In this document: piece by piece, positions 49,279-58,342 of the stretch | Layout: each line of letters starts with the position of its first letter | Position numbering within the stretch: position 1 is the stretch's first letter | Assembly: GCA_021776735.1 (NCBI GenBank) | Contig: JAJFFH010000027.1 | Span: 62,001 to 126,000, forward strand | Direction of reading: 5' to 3' | Length of the DNA stretch: 64,000 nucleotides | Source: Planctomycetota bacterium | Lineage (GTDB): Bacteria > Planctomycetota > PLA2 | Program-made: the position numbers and the translations under genes | Notes under the pieces: model-generated | The model's database searches: none | Told to the model about the DNA's origin: nothing | The model's input: the letters and a program-made list of their open reading frames with translations, nothing else

Positions 49279-51551
49279 CTAGTCTTCGCCCCGTCGCTGT
49301 CGGGCTTCACGTTCACCGTACGTCTGCCGTGTGGACCGATCACAATGTAGTCACCAACGGGGAGTCGCAGTTCGGTGCCGGGACATACGGGCCGCACAAC
49401 GAGTCCGTCGGCCGTGGCCAGCGTGAGGGGCTCCTCGGACTCGGGGAGTGCGAGCGTCCCGGCGGGGCCCAGCGTGAGGTGGAAGGGTTCATGTGTGGAG
49501 AGCGCCATGCGTCCGTCCGCCTGCTCAGCGAGTGCGCCTATCTTGGCCGCCTTGCGGACCTGCGTCGCGAAGACTCCGTCACTAGTGGACCGGACGCGAC
49601 CGATCAGCTCGCGTTCGCCATCGAGAAGGTAGACCAGCGTTCCGCCAACGGGCCGACCGTTTGCATCCCGGACGCGCCCGCGAACCGCGGCGAATCGTGG
49701 CACGACGAGGTCGCCGAGGTCACGCACTTCACCCTCGGCGAGTTGCAGCGTGCGGCGGAGCAGGCAGATCGGGAATCCGACCGCGGACGAGCCAGGTTCG
49801 TAGGCGGCGAGGACGACTCGGCCCGACATGATCCCGTGGCGAACAAAGCGGTCCGTTGCGTCATCCATGAAGTCGATGACCATGAAGGTGGAACCGATCT
49901 CACTGCGTATCGGTTCGCCCGCTTCGTTGACCAGCCGGCCGCGGAGGGTTGCCGTGCGGAGGAGGGGGAGCTTCACGACTTCCCCGTCGCGGGGTGCCGG
50001 GATCGTGCCTCGCCCCGTTCGCCCGCGTGAACGGGCTCTCCACTCCATCGGTGTTCCGGGTTCCTGGCGATGAGTCCACGACTTGTCGCCCAAGTCCTCT
50101 GCGTGTTTGAACCATGCATGTTCGACGCCTTGCACCGTGAACCGCCGAAGGGGCAGGATCTGCAACGTGTGCACCTCACGGCCGCTTGCGGTCGTCCGAA
50201 GCTGCCCACGGGCGGGACGATACACATCGATTGCCGTCCCGGGCTCCACGGGATAATGGAGCACCGCGGTTCCGTGCTCGGTGTCGATGCCGTCGTGGGG
50301 TGGCCACGTTGTCCAGTCGGGATCGGGCGCCGACGAGCCGTCCGGTCGGATCGCCCTCAGTCTCAGAAACGACCCCGTAGCGGCGAGTCGGATGACGACA
50401 TCGTGAGTGGCGCCTGCCTGTACATCCATGGTCAGCGCGCCGGCTTGCCCCGTCCTTTTTCGGAGCGCGGTCAGCTTGCGACGGCCCGGTACGACGCCAA
50501 AAAGAGTGAAGCGGCCATCCGCTCCGCTCGTTGCGGACGATCCGCCGGCGAGCCACACCCTGACGCCTTCCAACACGGGGGTCACGCGCCCCCTCACGGT
50601 TGCGGTGCGCATCAGGACGAGCGTGACATCGCCCTGTCCGAGCGTCACCCAGCGTGACTCAAGGTGGACTCGGCTCGAATCCAGATAGGGCGTGCGGGCC
50701 TGAACGGCGTGGTGGACTCCAAGAACTCCACGGAGCACGACTCGGCCTTGCGTATCGGCGTTGTAGTGGCTCAGGCCAACGAGGGCCTCTTCCCCACCCC
50801 AGGGGCTCGAACCGTCGGGGGGGGCATCGAGGAGAACCCTCGCGTGTGAGACCGGGTGTCCTTGCTTGTCCACGCAGCGAACGCGGATCACCGGCTCCGG
50901 ACCAAGCATGTACGTTGCCAAGTCGCGACGGCTCGTCAGGCTCGGTGAGAACCGAAACAGGTCTTCATAGCCATCGGCCGTGACCCGCAGCCGGTCGTCG
51001 TGGGACATGCGCAGCCGCACAGACCCGTCCGCATCCGTGATGGCAGTGTCGCGATCGATTCGATTCCGCCTCGGGGCGACAACCGCAGCCACCGAAGCGC
51101 CGGCAATCGGCTGCCCGTCGCGATCAACAACCCAATGCGTCGCGATCTTGCCGCGTTGCAACGGCAGATCGACCGAGGTACCGATCATGGCCCGGTCCCA
51201 CGCGCCCACGAATCCCGCGAGATCGGCAGACACGACAAACGCTGGAGGGAAGGACGCCATTTTCAGAGGCAGGACAAACCGACCGTTCTTGGCGGCCCGA
51301 ACAGTCGCGACCGGCTTGTCCGGATCGAACCGGTCCAAGTAATGCGAAAACGCGCGCACGCGCGCCCCGGGCTCGGTCGTCCCCACGATGCGCGGACCCG
51401 TCGCCGACTCATCGCCGTCCGTATGCTTTGAATCGATCTCGTGACGTGGTGAATGGGGGGGGCGGGGGCAGGCTGACGGCTCGGTCCTCCAGCTCAGCCA
51501 GCTGACGACGGCGATCGCAATAACGACCAGGGCCAAGGTGGCTCGCCTCAC
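49275..51551 (-). CDS. carboxypeptidase-regulatory-like membrane-anchored protein, paralog 2 (758 aa)
   Basis: Same architecture as paralog 1: membrane anchor (LALVVIAIAVVSWLSW), proline-rich linker with TDGD, RIVGTTEPGARVRAF, ATHWVVDRDGQPIAGASVAA, PSLTSRRDLATYMLGPEP, then ATVRGRVTPVLEGVRVWLAG (carboxypeptidase-regulatory beta unit), ATLRGRLVNEAGEPIRSEI and VRGRVRDANGRPVGGTLVYL. It ends with LPVGDYIVIGPHGRRTVNVK. Coupled by four-base overlaps to paralog 1 and paralog 3. No catalytic residues are evident; a structural or binding role in the envelope is likely. Confidence 0.85.
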   Translation of the reverse strand: MRRATLALVVIAIAVVSWLSWRTEPSACPRPPHSPRHEIDSKHTDGDESATGPRIVGTTEPGARVRAFSHYLDRFDPDKPVATVRAAKNGRFVLPLKMASFPPAFVVSADLAGFVGAWDRAMIGTSVDLPLQRGKIATHWVVDRDGQPIAGASVAAVVAPRRNRIDRDTAITDADGSVRLRMSHDDRLRVTADGYEDLFRFSPSLTSRRDLATYMLGPEPVIRVRCVDKQGHPVSHARVLLDAPPDGSSPWGGEEALVGLSHYNADTQGRVVLRGVLGVHHAVQARTPYLDSSRVHLESRWVTLGQGDVTLVLMRTATVRGRVTPVLEGVRVWLAGGSSATSGADGRFTLFGVVPGRRKLTALRKRTGQAGALTMDVQAGATHDVVIRLAATGSFLRLRAIRPDGSSAPDPDWTTWPPHDGIDTEHGTAVLHYPVEPGTAIDVYRPARGQLRTTASGREVHTLQILPLRRFTVQGVEHAWFKHAEDLGDKSWTHRQEPGTPMEWRARSRGRTGRGTIPAPRDGEVVKLPLLRTATLRGRLVNEAGEPIRSEIGSTFMVIDFMDDATDRFVRHGIMSGRVVLAAYEPGSSAVGFPICLLRRTLQLAEGEVRDLGDLVVPRFAAVRGRVRDANGRPVGGTLVYLLDGERELIGRVRSTSDGVFATQVRKAAKIGALAEQADGRMALSTHEPFHLTLGPAGTLALPESEEPLTLATADGLVVRPVCPGTELRLPVGDYIVIGPHGRRTVNVKPDSDGAKTR
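51411..51422 (-). repeat. dispersed repeat core in paralog 2
   Basis: Exact core read as TDGD after the anchor; AGCAT upstream; G-tract copy at 51455-51469 at the same 32-nt spacing as in paralogs 1, 3 and 4. Confidence 0.88.
51455..51469 (+). repeat. G-tract motif copy in paralog 2
   Basis: GGGGGGGGCGGGGGC, identical to 49176-49190. Confidence 0.65.
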
Positions 51552-53848
51552 TCTTGAACCGTCACCGTCCGGCGCCCTTGGGACTCCATCAGCAGATAGT
51601 CTCCGATCGGAAGCCGTAGCCCTGCATCGTACGCAAGCGGGCGAAGGAGGACGCCGTCGGCTTGGGCCAGCCTGTTGAAAGGGCCGGGCGTCAGGGTCAG
51701 CGAGCCGGATGGGCGAAGAACAAGATGGTGGGGCGCCTGCGCGACGAGGGCCATGCGTCCGTCGGGATGGCGCGCGATGGCGACCGTTCGTGAACCGGTC
51801 GGCGCCTGCGTTGCGAAACGGCCGTCCGGTCCGGCGCGGGCTGTCCCGATGAGGCCACGCTGGGGATCAAACAGCTCGATGCGCGTTCCGCCCGCGGGCT
51901 GATCGTGTTCGTCGCGGACGATGCCGCGGACGAGCGTGTACGCCGGGACGACAATGGTTCCGAGGTCGCGGGCTTCGCCTTCCTTGAGTTCGACGGTACG
52001 TCGAAAGAGGACGAAGAAGCGGTCTGGAACGTAGGCGTAAATCATCGCCTTTCCCGGACCGTATCCAGAGCCCTCGAAGTCGCCGAGAATGGTCTTGGAA
52101 GCCAACGGCATATTCGCGCGCACCGGATCACCGGCCGGATCGACAAGGCGCCCCCGAATGGTCGCGGTCCGCTTCATCGAGAGATGGACCACTTCGCCTT
52201 CGCGCGGTGCAGGAAACGTGCCCCATCCCACCTTGCCGGGCGCGCGAGCCTGCCACTCCAGTGGTCGGCCCGGCAACTTCCGGTGCTCCCAGAGATCTCC
52301 GTCGATGTGCGATGCGTCCTGAATCCACGCGGAGGCGACACCGGCAACCCGAAACCGAATGATCGAGCGCACGCGCACGTTTTGCCGGGCGGTCGGCTGG
52401 ACGGTCGTCTTCAACGTCATCTCTGCAGGTGCAAGGAGCCGAATCGGCGTTCCCGGCGGTACCGCGAAGATGAACACCGAATCCAGGTCCTTTTCCGGCA
52501 CGTTCGCGTCCCAGTCGAAATCAAAGAGCATGCTGTCCGAGTCGCGCTCGAGATTCCACTCGACCTTGACGGTCCGCTCCTGGCTGTCGATGGCCCGCAA
52601 GGCGAGGAAGGAGCGTTCTCGTTTCGCCACATGCATGACGACGCCGCGCCGGGCCTCACCCTGGGCCAGGTCGAGTTTCACAACCGCGGTCTCTTCGCCC
52701 GGTGACTTGCCGTGGCCCGACGAAACCCGCAGCGTGTGTCGCCCCGGCTGCAATCCGGTGAGCACAAAACGTCCATCGTCCTCGATGTCGGTGACTTGGT
52801 CCGGAGTCTCCACGCAAAAAACACTGCCGGGCGTGACGGGCTCGACGCGTCCGTGGACTGTGGCCGACGAAAACAGTGTGACCTCGACTTCGCCCTGGCC
52901 CACCGCCAGGATTCGGGTGACGGAAACCAGGCCGGGCGCCGTGACCCGGACGTAGTAGTCCTTTGTCGGGTTCACGGGAATCTCAGCGTGATTCGTCCCT
53001 GTAACCTCCTGGTCGCCGAACAGAAGCGTCTGTCCCGGGTCGGCGAACGTGAATTCGTAGCCGCCGACCGGACCCCAGGCCACGACAGCCTGCGTGACAG
53101 GCCGGCCGGTTCCATCGATCAGGCGCAGTCGCAGGAGTGCGGGTGGTTCGAGAACATAGGTCGCGAGATCGCGCCGGCTCGAAAGACTGGGCGCGAATCG
53201 GTGCAGGATCGCGTAGCCGTCCGCGGAGATCGTCAACGAGTCGACCGGCGACATTTCGAGGCGGACGGCACCCTGGTCGTCGGTGACGGCGAGAGTCCGG
53301 TTCACGAACTGGCGGGCGAAGAGCGGAACCGACGCGGTGACGGTTGCGCCGACCACCGGCACGCCCGCGTGGTCGGTCACCCAGTGCGTCGCCGTACGGC
53401 CGGCGTAGAGCGGCACGTCGATCGGCTTGTTGGGTCTGCCGTCGTTCCAGTTGGGCAAGTAGCTCGGATGCTCGGCGCGGACGACGAGATCAGTGCTCCA
53501 TGTGGACCAGTACATGTGGTACCGGCCTGCGGCGTCCGCGCGCTCGGTCGCAGCAGGCTTGCCCGGCTTGAATTCGTTGCCGGAGCCGTGCTTGCGCACG
53601 AACACCGTGACCAACGCGCCGGGATGCGTGGTCCCGAAGACCTGCGGCGGATCATCCTTACCGATGTTCCACTCGTGGCGGGCGGTGGGCGCGACGGCGG
53701 AGGCATCGCCGTTCGTTTGCTGCGGAGCGATCTCTTGACGTGGTGCATGGGGGGCGCGGGGGCTGGACGCGCGCTCCTCGCGGGGCAGCGTCGTCCACGC
53801 GACGAGGGCCACAAGCGCGACCACGAGGAGGACCAGGTACCTGCGCAT
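51548..53848 (-). CDS. carboxypeptidase-regulatory-like membrane-anchored protein, paralog 3 (766 aa)
   Basis: Anchor (YLVLLVVALVALVAWTTL), linker with TNGD (one base off the repeat core), QVFGTTHPGALVTVFVRK, ATHWVTDHAGVPVVGATVTA, PSLSSRRDLATYVLEPPA, then further beta-sandwiches (ATVHGRVEPVTPGSVFCVE; ATIRGRLVDPAGDPVRANM; VRGIVRDEHDQPAGGTRIEL). It ends with LPIGDYLLMESQGRRTVTVQ. It shares a 26-nt identical block with paralog 1 at the SRRDL region. Overlaps paralog 2 by four bases and follows paralog 4 after three bases. Confidence 0.85.
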   Translation of the reverse strand: MRRYLVLLVVALVALVAWTTLPREERASSPRAPHAPRQEIAPQQTNGDASAVAPTARHEWNIGKDDPPQVFGTTHPGALVTVFVRKHGSGNEFKPGKPAATERADAAGRYHMYWSTWSTDLVVRAEHPSYLPNWNDGRPNKPIDVPLYAGRTATHWVTDHAGVPVVGATVTASVPLFARQFVNRTLAVTDDQGAVRLEMSPVDSLTISADGYAILHRFAPSLSSRRDLATYVLEPPALLRLRLIDGTGRPVTQAVVAWGPVGGYEFTFADPGQTLLFGDQEVTGTNHAEIPVNPTKDYYVRVTAPGLVSVTRILAVGQGEVEVTLFSSATVHGRVEPVTPGSVFCVETPDQVTDIEDDGRFVLTGLQPGRHTLRVSSGHGKSPGEETAVVKLDLAQGEARRGVVMHVAKRERSFLALRAIDSQERTVKVEWNLERDSDSMLFDFDWDANVPEKDLDSVFIFAVPPGTPIRLLAPAEMTLKTTVQPTARQNVRVRSIIRFRVAGVASAWIQDASHIDGDLWEHRKLPGRPLEWQARAPGKVGWGTFPAPREGEVVHLSMKRTATIRGRLVDPAGDPVRANMPLASKTILGDFEGSGYGPGKAMIYAYVPDRFFVLFRRTVELKEGEARDLGTIVVPAYTLVRGIVRDEHDQPAGGTRIELFDPQRGLIGTARAGPDGRFATQAPTGSRTVAIARHPDGRMALVAQAPHHLVLRPSGSLTLTPGPFNRLAQADGVLLRPLAYDAGLRLPIGDYLLMESQGRRTVTVQE
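53705..53716 (-). repeat. dispersed repeat copy (one mismatch) in paralog 3
   Basis: ACGAACGGCGAT on the minus strand, read as TNGD; AGCAA upstream, G-tract copy at 53749-53763 at 32-nt spacing. Confidence 0.75.
53749..53763 (+). repeat. G-tract motif variant in paralog 3
   Basis: GGGGGGCGCGGGGGC, same pattern as at 8078-8093 and 55882-55896. Confidence 0.55.
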
Positions 53849-53851
53849 CGG

Positions 53852-55981
53852 TTACTCGCTGAGTGTAGTGGTTTCGCCCGCGCGTAGCTTGATGCGGTGC
53901 TGGCGGATCTCTTTTCCGTATCGAGCCAGGATATAGTCGCCGGGCGGTAGTCGCAGTTGAGTTCCCGGGCTCAGGCCCCGCGTGAGTCGTCCATCGACGC
54001 TTCTCAATTCGCCGTGTTCCCACGCCGTTACGGACTCCTTCACGTTGAGTACGGCGGCGGGACCGAGCGTGATATGCAACGGGGTGCCCGACGCGATCCC
54101 GACGTGTCCGTTCGGATGTTTTGCGAAGGCGATGACCCGGCTGTCTCCGCGTACCTGCGCGACGAATCGCCCGTCCGGCAGCGAGCGCACCGGGGAAAAA
54201 GCACTGGCGTTGTCGATCATGATTCTCACGCCGCCGGCGGGCCGCCCGTTTGCATCCGCGACGTAGCCGCGAATCGTGACGAGGTCGGGCACGACGATCT
54301 CGCCGAGATCGCGCGACTCGTCCGATCGAAGTGGAGGGAACGAAATGTCGTGAACCAGCGGGCCCAGAAAGCTCGGTCTATCTGTGACCGTCAGATGTGT
54401 TTGGTCGGGCCTGACACGTACTTCGAACCGGCCGGTCTCATCGACCGTTGTCAGTCCGTCGATGAAACCGCGAGCCGGGCCGCCCGCTTCGGTCACCAGT
54501 CGTCCGCGCAAGACCGGGATCGGCGCGAGTCCTAGTTCAATCAACTCCCCCTCGCGCGGTGCCGGAATAACGCCGGAGCCGAACCGGCTTCCATCGAACG
54601 CGCTCCACGCAAGCAGCGTCTCGGGCCGTTTGCGGTGCACCCACCGATCGCCTCGGACGTGCAGGGCGGATTGAATCTCCGGCATTGTGGCACAACGCAC
54701 GATGAAGTGGACCGCTTTGCCGACGCGCACGAGTTGAACCGATTCCGGGGACCGGGTCGTTCGCAGCGTGGCGCGAAACGGCCATGTGATGCCGACGTCG
54801 GACCCGGGCGGGAGCTGGAACCTCAAGACGAGGCCGTCCTGCGCGACCGGTTTCGGTCTGATGCGGCTTGGAACCTGAGGCTTGCCGAGCTCAGCCTCAA
54901 CGTCAGTTGCGCGCGATCCGTCCGAGGCCTCGACCCGGATCGCGAGGAACGAAATCGGATCGGGGAGGAGCTGTAAGTCGGCGTTCTTGCGCTGCTCGCC
55001 GGCGAAGAGGTTCAGGGTCAACGTGGCGTTCAGTTCTCGATCGCCTTCCAGGCTGGCCTGCAACGTGTGCGGTCCGGGCCAGAGGCCGGTGATCTCGAAC
55101 CGGCCGTGGCGGTCGGTCTCGACCGGATTCGCGAGGCCGGCGACCGAGACACCACAACCGGCGACCCTTGGGCTGACCCGTCCGTGGACGGACGCGGCCG
55201 GCCCGAGGACAAGCGTGAGTTCGCGCAGTCCCTGGTACACGCGCCGCGGAACCGATACGAGGCGGCCGCGTCGGGCCAGGATCCGCTCGTCGGCGATCGA
55301 ATACCTCACGGCATCGCCGAAGGCCCAGTCGGCGAGCCCTTGTACGTCCGATGTGGCCGTATCGTGCTGCGACCTTTGGCCAAAACCATTGCCCATCGGG
55401 GACTTAGACCAGCGTCGCTCGAGATTGCGAATCGTCGCTCCGCCCACCGGACGGCCGGCTCCGTCGATCATGCGGACGCGTAGGATTGGCGCGGGCATGA
55501 CCACGTAGGTCGCACTGTTGCGACGACTCGAGAGCGCTGGCGACCAGACGACCCGTTCGGCGTAGCCCTCCGCCGTGATCCACAATGCGTGTCGCGCCGT
55601 CATGGGTAGCGTGACGCTGCCGTCCGCGCCCGTAAGCCTGTCCGTGCTCGCAAACCCGAGCGGGCCCTCGTCGTCTTCGTCGCGCTCTCCGACCGAGACG
55701 CGCGCCCCGACGATCGGTTTTTCGTCCACATCGACCACCCAGTGCGTGGCCAGGACCGTCTTTGGGGATCGGCTCAGGCTCGCTTGCGGGGACGACGGCG
55801 CATCATCGGCCGTCGGCGAGTCGGTTTCCGAGGAGACATCGCCGTCCGTATGCTTTGGCGCGATCTCATCCAAGAGCGAATGGGGGGCGCGGGGGCGGGG
55901 CGCGCGCTCATCGGTCGTCATGACAGTCCATGTGACAAGCGCGGCGGCCGGGGCGATGACGAGGAGCAGGAGTTTTTGCAC
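53852..55981 (-). CDS. carboxypeptidase-regulatory-like membrane-anchored protein, paralog 4, shortened (709 aa)
   Basis: Anchor (LLLLVIAPAAALVTWTVM), linker with TDGD, then directly ATHWVVDVDEKPIVGARVSV: the GTTEPGA beta unit seen in the other four is missing, which accounts for the shorter length. PALSSRRNSATYVVMPAP, ASVHGRVSPRVAGCGVSVAG, IPVLRGRLVTEAGGPARGF and IRGYVADANGRPAGGVRIMI follow, ending with LPPGDYILARYGKEIRQHRI and GETTTLSE. It lies three bases from paralog 3 and six from paralog 5, so one transcript is expected. Confidence 0.85.
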   Translation of the reverse strand: MQKLLLLVIAPAAALVTWTVMTTDERAPRPRAPHSLLDEIAPKHTDGDVSSETDSPTADDAPSSPQASLSRSPKTVLATHWVVDVDEKPIVGARVSVGERDEDDEGPLGFASTDRLTGADGSVTLPMTARHALWITAEGYAERVVWSPALSSRRNSATYVVMPAPILRVRMIDGAGRPVGGATIRNLERRWSKSPMGNGFGQRSQHDTATSDVQGLADWAFGDAVRYSIADERILARRGRLVSVPRRVYQGLRELTLVLGPAASVHGRVSPRVAGCGVSVAGLANPVETDRHGRFEITGLWPGPHTLQASLEGDRELNATLTLNLFAGEQRKNADLQLLPDPISFLAIRVEASDGSRATDVEAELGKPQVPSRIRPKPVAQDGLVLRFQLPPGSDVGITWPFRATLRTTRSPESVQLVRVGKAVHFIVRCATMPEIQSALHVRGDRWVHRKRPETLLAWSAFDGSRFGSGVIPAPREGELIELGLAPIPVLRGRLVTEAGGPARGFIDGLTTVDETGRFEVRVRPDQTHLTVTDRPSFLGPLVHDISFPPLRSDESRDLGEIVVPDLVTIRGYVADANGRPAGGVRIMIDNASAFSPVRSLPDGRFVAQVRGDSRVIAFAKHPNGHVGIASGTPLHITLGPAAVLNVKESVTAWEHGELRSVDGRLTRGLSPGTQLRLPPGDYILARYGKEIRQHRIKLRAGETTTLSE
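55838..55849 (-). repeat. dispersed repeat core in paralog 4
   Basis: Exact core read as TDGD; AGCAT upstream and GTC downstream; G-tract variant at 55882-55896. Confidence 0.88.
55882..55896 (+). repeat. G-tract motif variant in paralog 4
   Basis: GGGGGGCGCGGGGGC, identical to the paralog 3 copy and at the same distance from the dispersed repeat. Confidence 0.55.
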
Positions 55982-55987
55982 TGTTGC

Positions 55988-58324
55988 CTACTCGCCGAGG
56001 GTCACCGTTTCGTTCGCTTTGATTCGGACTCGACGGGGCTCATCGCCTTTCTCTTCGGGGACGACCAGATAGTCGCCGGGAGGAAGCGCGAGCCGTAATG
56101 GCAATTCGGAGCGGTGCAGGAGCGTGCCGTTGTGTGTTCTTACTGCGACCGTCGCCCGATGGAAGCCGTAGCGGACTTCGAGCGTGCCCGCGGGACCGAG
56201 TGTGAGGTTGAAGGGACCGTTCAGTGCCAGGGCAGCTCGTCCGTCGGGGTGGCGGGCATGAGCGATCGTGCGCGTGCCCTTCGGGGCATCGACGATGAAA
56301 CGACCGTTGGGTCCGGTGCGCGTCCGCCCGATGAATCCGCGCTCGGGATCGATCAGCGTGACAAGTGTGCCGCCCATGGCCTGGCCCGCTTGGTCCAGGA
56401 CGCGCCCGCGCACGGGGACGAACGTCGGCACGACGATGGCGCCAAGATCGACGGTCTCGCCCGGGTGAAGCGTCACGAACTGAAGAGCGAGACAGACGGA
56501 TTCATCGTCGTCTGCAAAAAACGACACGAGCGTGCGCCCGGGTTCCAGTCCGGACCGCTCGAATGTGCCATACACGTCGGCAACAAGTGCGGACTCCACC
56601 GATCGATAGACGGATTCCACGGAAGCGGTCGCGGACGCTCGCACCGATTCCCCAACGGTGTTCACGAGTCGTCCGCGAATCGAGGCGGTTCGGGGAAGTC
56701 GGAGATCGATCACCTGTCCATCTCGGGGCGCGGCCAGTGTGCCGGATCCCGATCGTCCCGGCGATTGCGCGTGCCAACGGAGCGGTGTTCCCGGGCGCTC
56801 CCGGTGCTGCCACAGATCGTTCTCTATGTGGCTGGCGCGTTCGATGGCGCAATCGGCTACGCCGCGCACGCGAAACCGCACCAGAGGACGCATTGGAGCC
56901 GTTTGGAGCTTCCCGCGGGATCCCGTTGTCCTGAAGGTGGTCCGGAACGGTGCGAGGAACTCGATCTCTGTGCCCGGGGCTACGCGGAACTCGAACTGCA
57001 TACCGTCGTTTCGACTCCAGTCCGGGCGAGTTCGAACATGACTGTCCAAGGTTGCCGGGGAGCCATCGGGTTCCGTGGGGCGGAGCGTCACAAACGAAAC
57101 CGGCTCTCTTGCGAGTGAAGCGACCAAGACGGTGAGAATCTCCCCTTTACGGAGTTCAACTTCGATCTCTTCGCTGCGTGGGTAGCCCGCCTCGGACACG
57201 GCTAGAGTATGGCGACCGGGCGGCAGTCCCGTCACTTCAAAGCGGCCATCGTCGGCGGCTGTCGTCTCGCGATCGGCGACGGTGATTCTGGCGAGTGGAA
57301 CAACAGGTTCGACACGCCCGCGCACCGTCGCCGGCGGGCCGAGAACGAGGGTGATCTCGCCCTGTCCGGCGGCAACGCGGCGCGACGCCGAAACGAGGGC
57401 GCGCGCGCGCGCGAACACGATGTACTCGCGATCGAGCGAGATCTCCGGCTGAGCGCGACCCCGAGCGTCCGTCGTGTACTGGTCACCGAGTTGGCGAACG
57501 AGCAGATCGAGTACGTCGAGAGTGTTCGGGCGGGCGATGGCGTCGCGAAACACGTCCGCCCCCGGAACGGCTCGCCCCGCTTCGTCGACCACCGAAACAG
57601 TCAGCGGTGGCGCGGGTGTCAGCGTGTATGTGGCGACACCCCTGCGACTCGTCAGGCTGGGGGAGCGCCGGACCACGGATTGAAAGCCGTCGGCTTCGAT
57701 CGACAGTGCGTCATCCGGTCCCATCGATAGCGAAGCCGTCCCGCGGCTGTCGGTACGCGCGTGGGCTCGCTCGATTTCGAGCCACCTTTGCCGTGCGTCA
57801 ACAGTGCGCAAGCGCACGACGGCGGCGACACGAGCACCCGCAATCGGGTTTCCTTCGGGATCGACCACCCAGTGCTTCGCCGTGCGGCTTCGGTACATCG
57901 GAAGCGAGACGGACTCTCCTGTACGGGCAAACTTCCAGCTCGCGACGAAACCGGCGAGGTCGGCGCGCACGAGAACCAATCCGTCGTAGGGCGCAAGAAG
58001 GTCGAACTCCCCGTTTGCGTCGGCCCGCCCGGACCCGAGCGACTTGTCGGGGGGGTATCGGAAAAGCTGCACCCGGGCTCCGGGCTCGGTCGTCCCTAAG
58101 ATCCGCGGCTCGACGGCATCGGTTCCGTGCTCTTCGCCGGAAACATTGTCCGAAACATCGCCGTCCGTTTGCTGTGTCCGGGTCGGTGCTTTCCTCTGCG
58201 GGAGCGTCCGGTTGGTCCGGGGCGGTTCGTCCTGGGGCCAGGCCCATACGAGGAGTCCCAGGGCCGCGAGTGCGGCGACCAGCAGCCGTCCGTGCACCCA
58301 CCCTTTGTAGTACGGGTTTGTCAC
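55988..58324 (-). CDS. carboxypeptidase-regulatory-like membrane-anchored protein, paralog 5 (778 aa, first gene of the operon)
   Basis: GTG start; anchor (LLVAALAALGLLVWAWP), linker with TDGD, RILGTTEPGARVQLFRYP, AKHWVVDPEGNPIAGARVAA, PSLTSRRGVATYTLTPAP, ATVRGRVEPVVPLARITVAD, ASIRGRLVNTVGESVRASAT and VRGRVLDQAGQAMGGTLVTL, ending LPPGDYLVVPEEKGDEPRRV and NETVTLGE. It lacks the G-tract of its paralogs. Its start lies only 18 nt from the start of the divergent nuclease gene, so the promoters must overlap coding sequence or one start is mis-set. Function unknown; an envelope or surface beta-sandwich protein is likely. Confidence 0.85.
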   Translation of the reverse strand: MTNPYYKGWVHGRLLVAALAALGLLVWAWPQDEPPRTNRTLPQRKAPTRTQQTDGDVSDNVSGEEHGTDAVEPRILGTTEPGARVQLFRYPPDKSLGSGRADANGEFDLLAPYDGLVLVRADLAGFVASWKFARTGESVSLPMYRSRTAKHWVVDPEGNPIAGARVAAVVRLRTVDARQRWLEIERAHARTDSRGTASLSMGPDDALSIEADGFQSVVRRSPSLTSRRGVATYTLTPAPPLTVSVVDEAGRAVPGADVFRDAIARPNTLDVLDLLVRQLGDQYTTDARGRAQPEISLDREYIVFARARALVSASRRVAAGQGEITLVLGPPATVRGRVEPVVPLARITVADRETTAADDGRFEVTGLPPGRHTLAVSEAGYPRSEEIEVELRKGEILTVLVASLAREPVSFVTLRPTEPDGSPATLDSHVRTRPDWSRNDGMQFEFRVAPGTEIEFLAPFRTTFRTTGSRGKLQTAPMRPLVRFRVRGVADCAIERASHIENDLWQHRERPGTPLRWHAQSPGRSGSGTLAAPRDGQVIDLRLPRTASIRGRLVNTVGESVRASATASVESVYRSVESALVADVYGTFERSGLEPGRTLVSFFADDDESVCLALQFVTLHPGETVDLGAIVVPTFVPVRGRVLDQAGQAMGGTLVTLIDPERGFIGRTRTGPNGRFIVDAPKGTRTIAHARHPDGRAALALNGPFNLTLGPAGTLEVRYGFHRATVAVRTHNGTLLHRSELPLRLALPPGDYLVVPEEKGDEPRRVRIKANETVTLGE
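58157..58168 (-). repeat. dispersed repeat core in paralog 5
   Basis: Exact core read as TDGD in the post-anchor linker; AGCAA upstream. Confidence 0.88.
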
Positions 58325-58342
58325 CGGGCGGACCTAGAATGC

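Noticed and set aside
46954..58324. Contractile injection system, toxin array or S-layer cluster
   Set aside because: No sheath, tube, ATPase, toxin motif or sorting signal is visible; only anchors and beta-sandwich domains can be supported.
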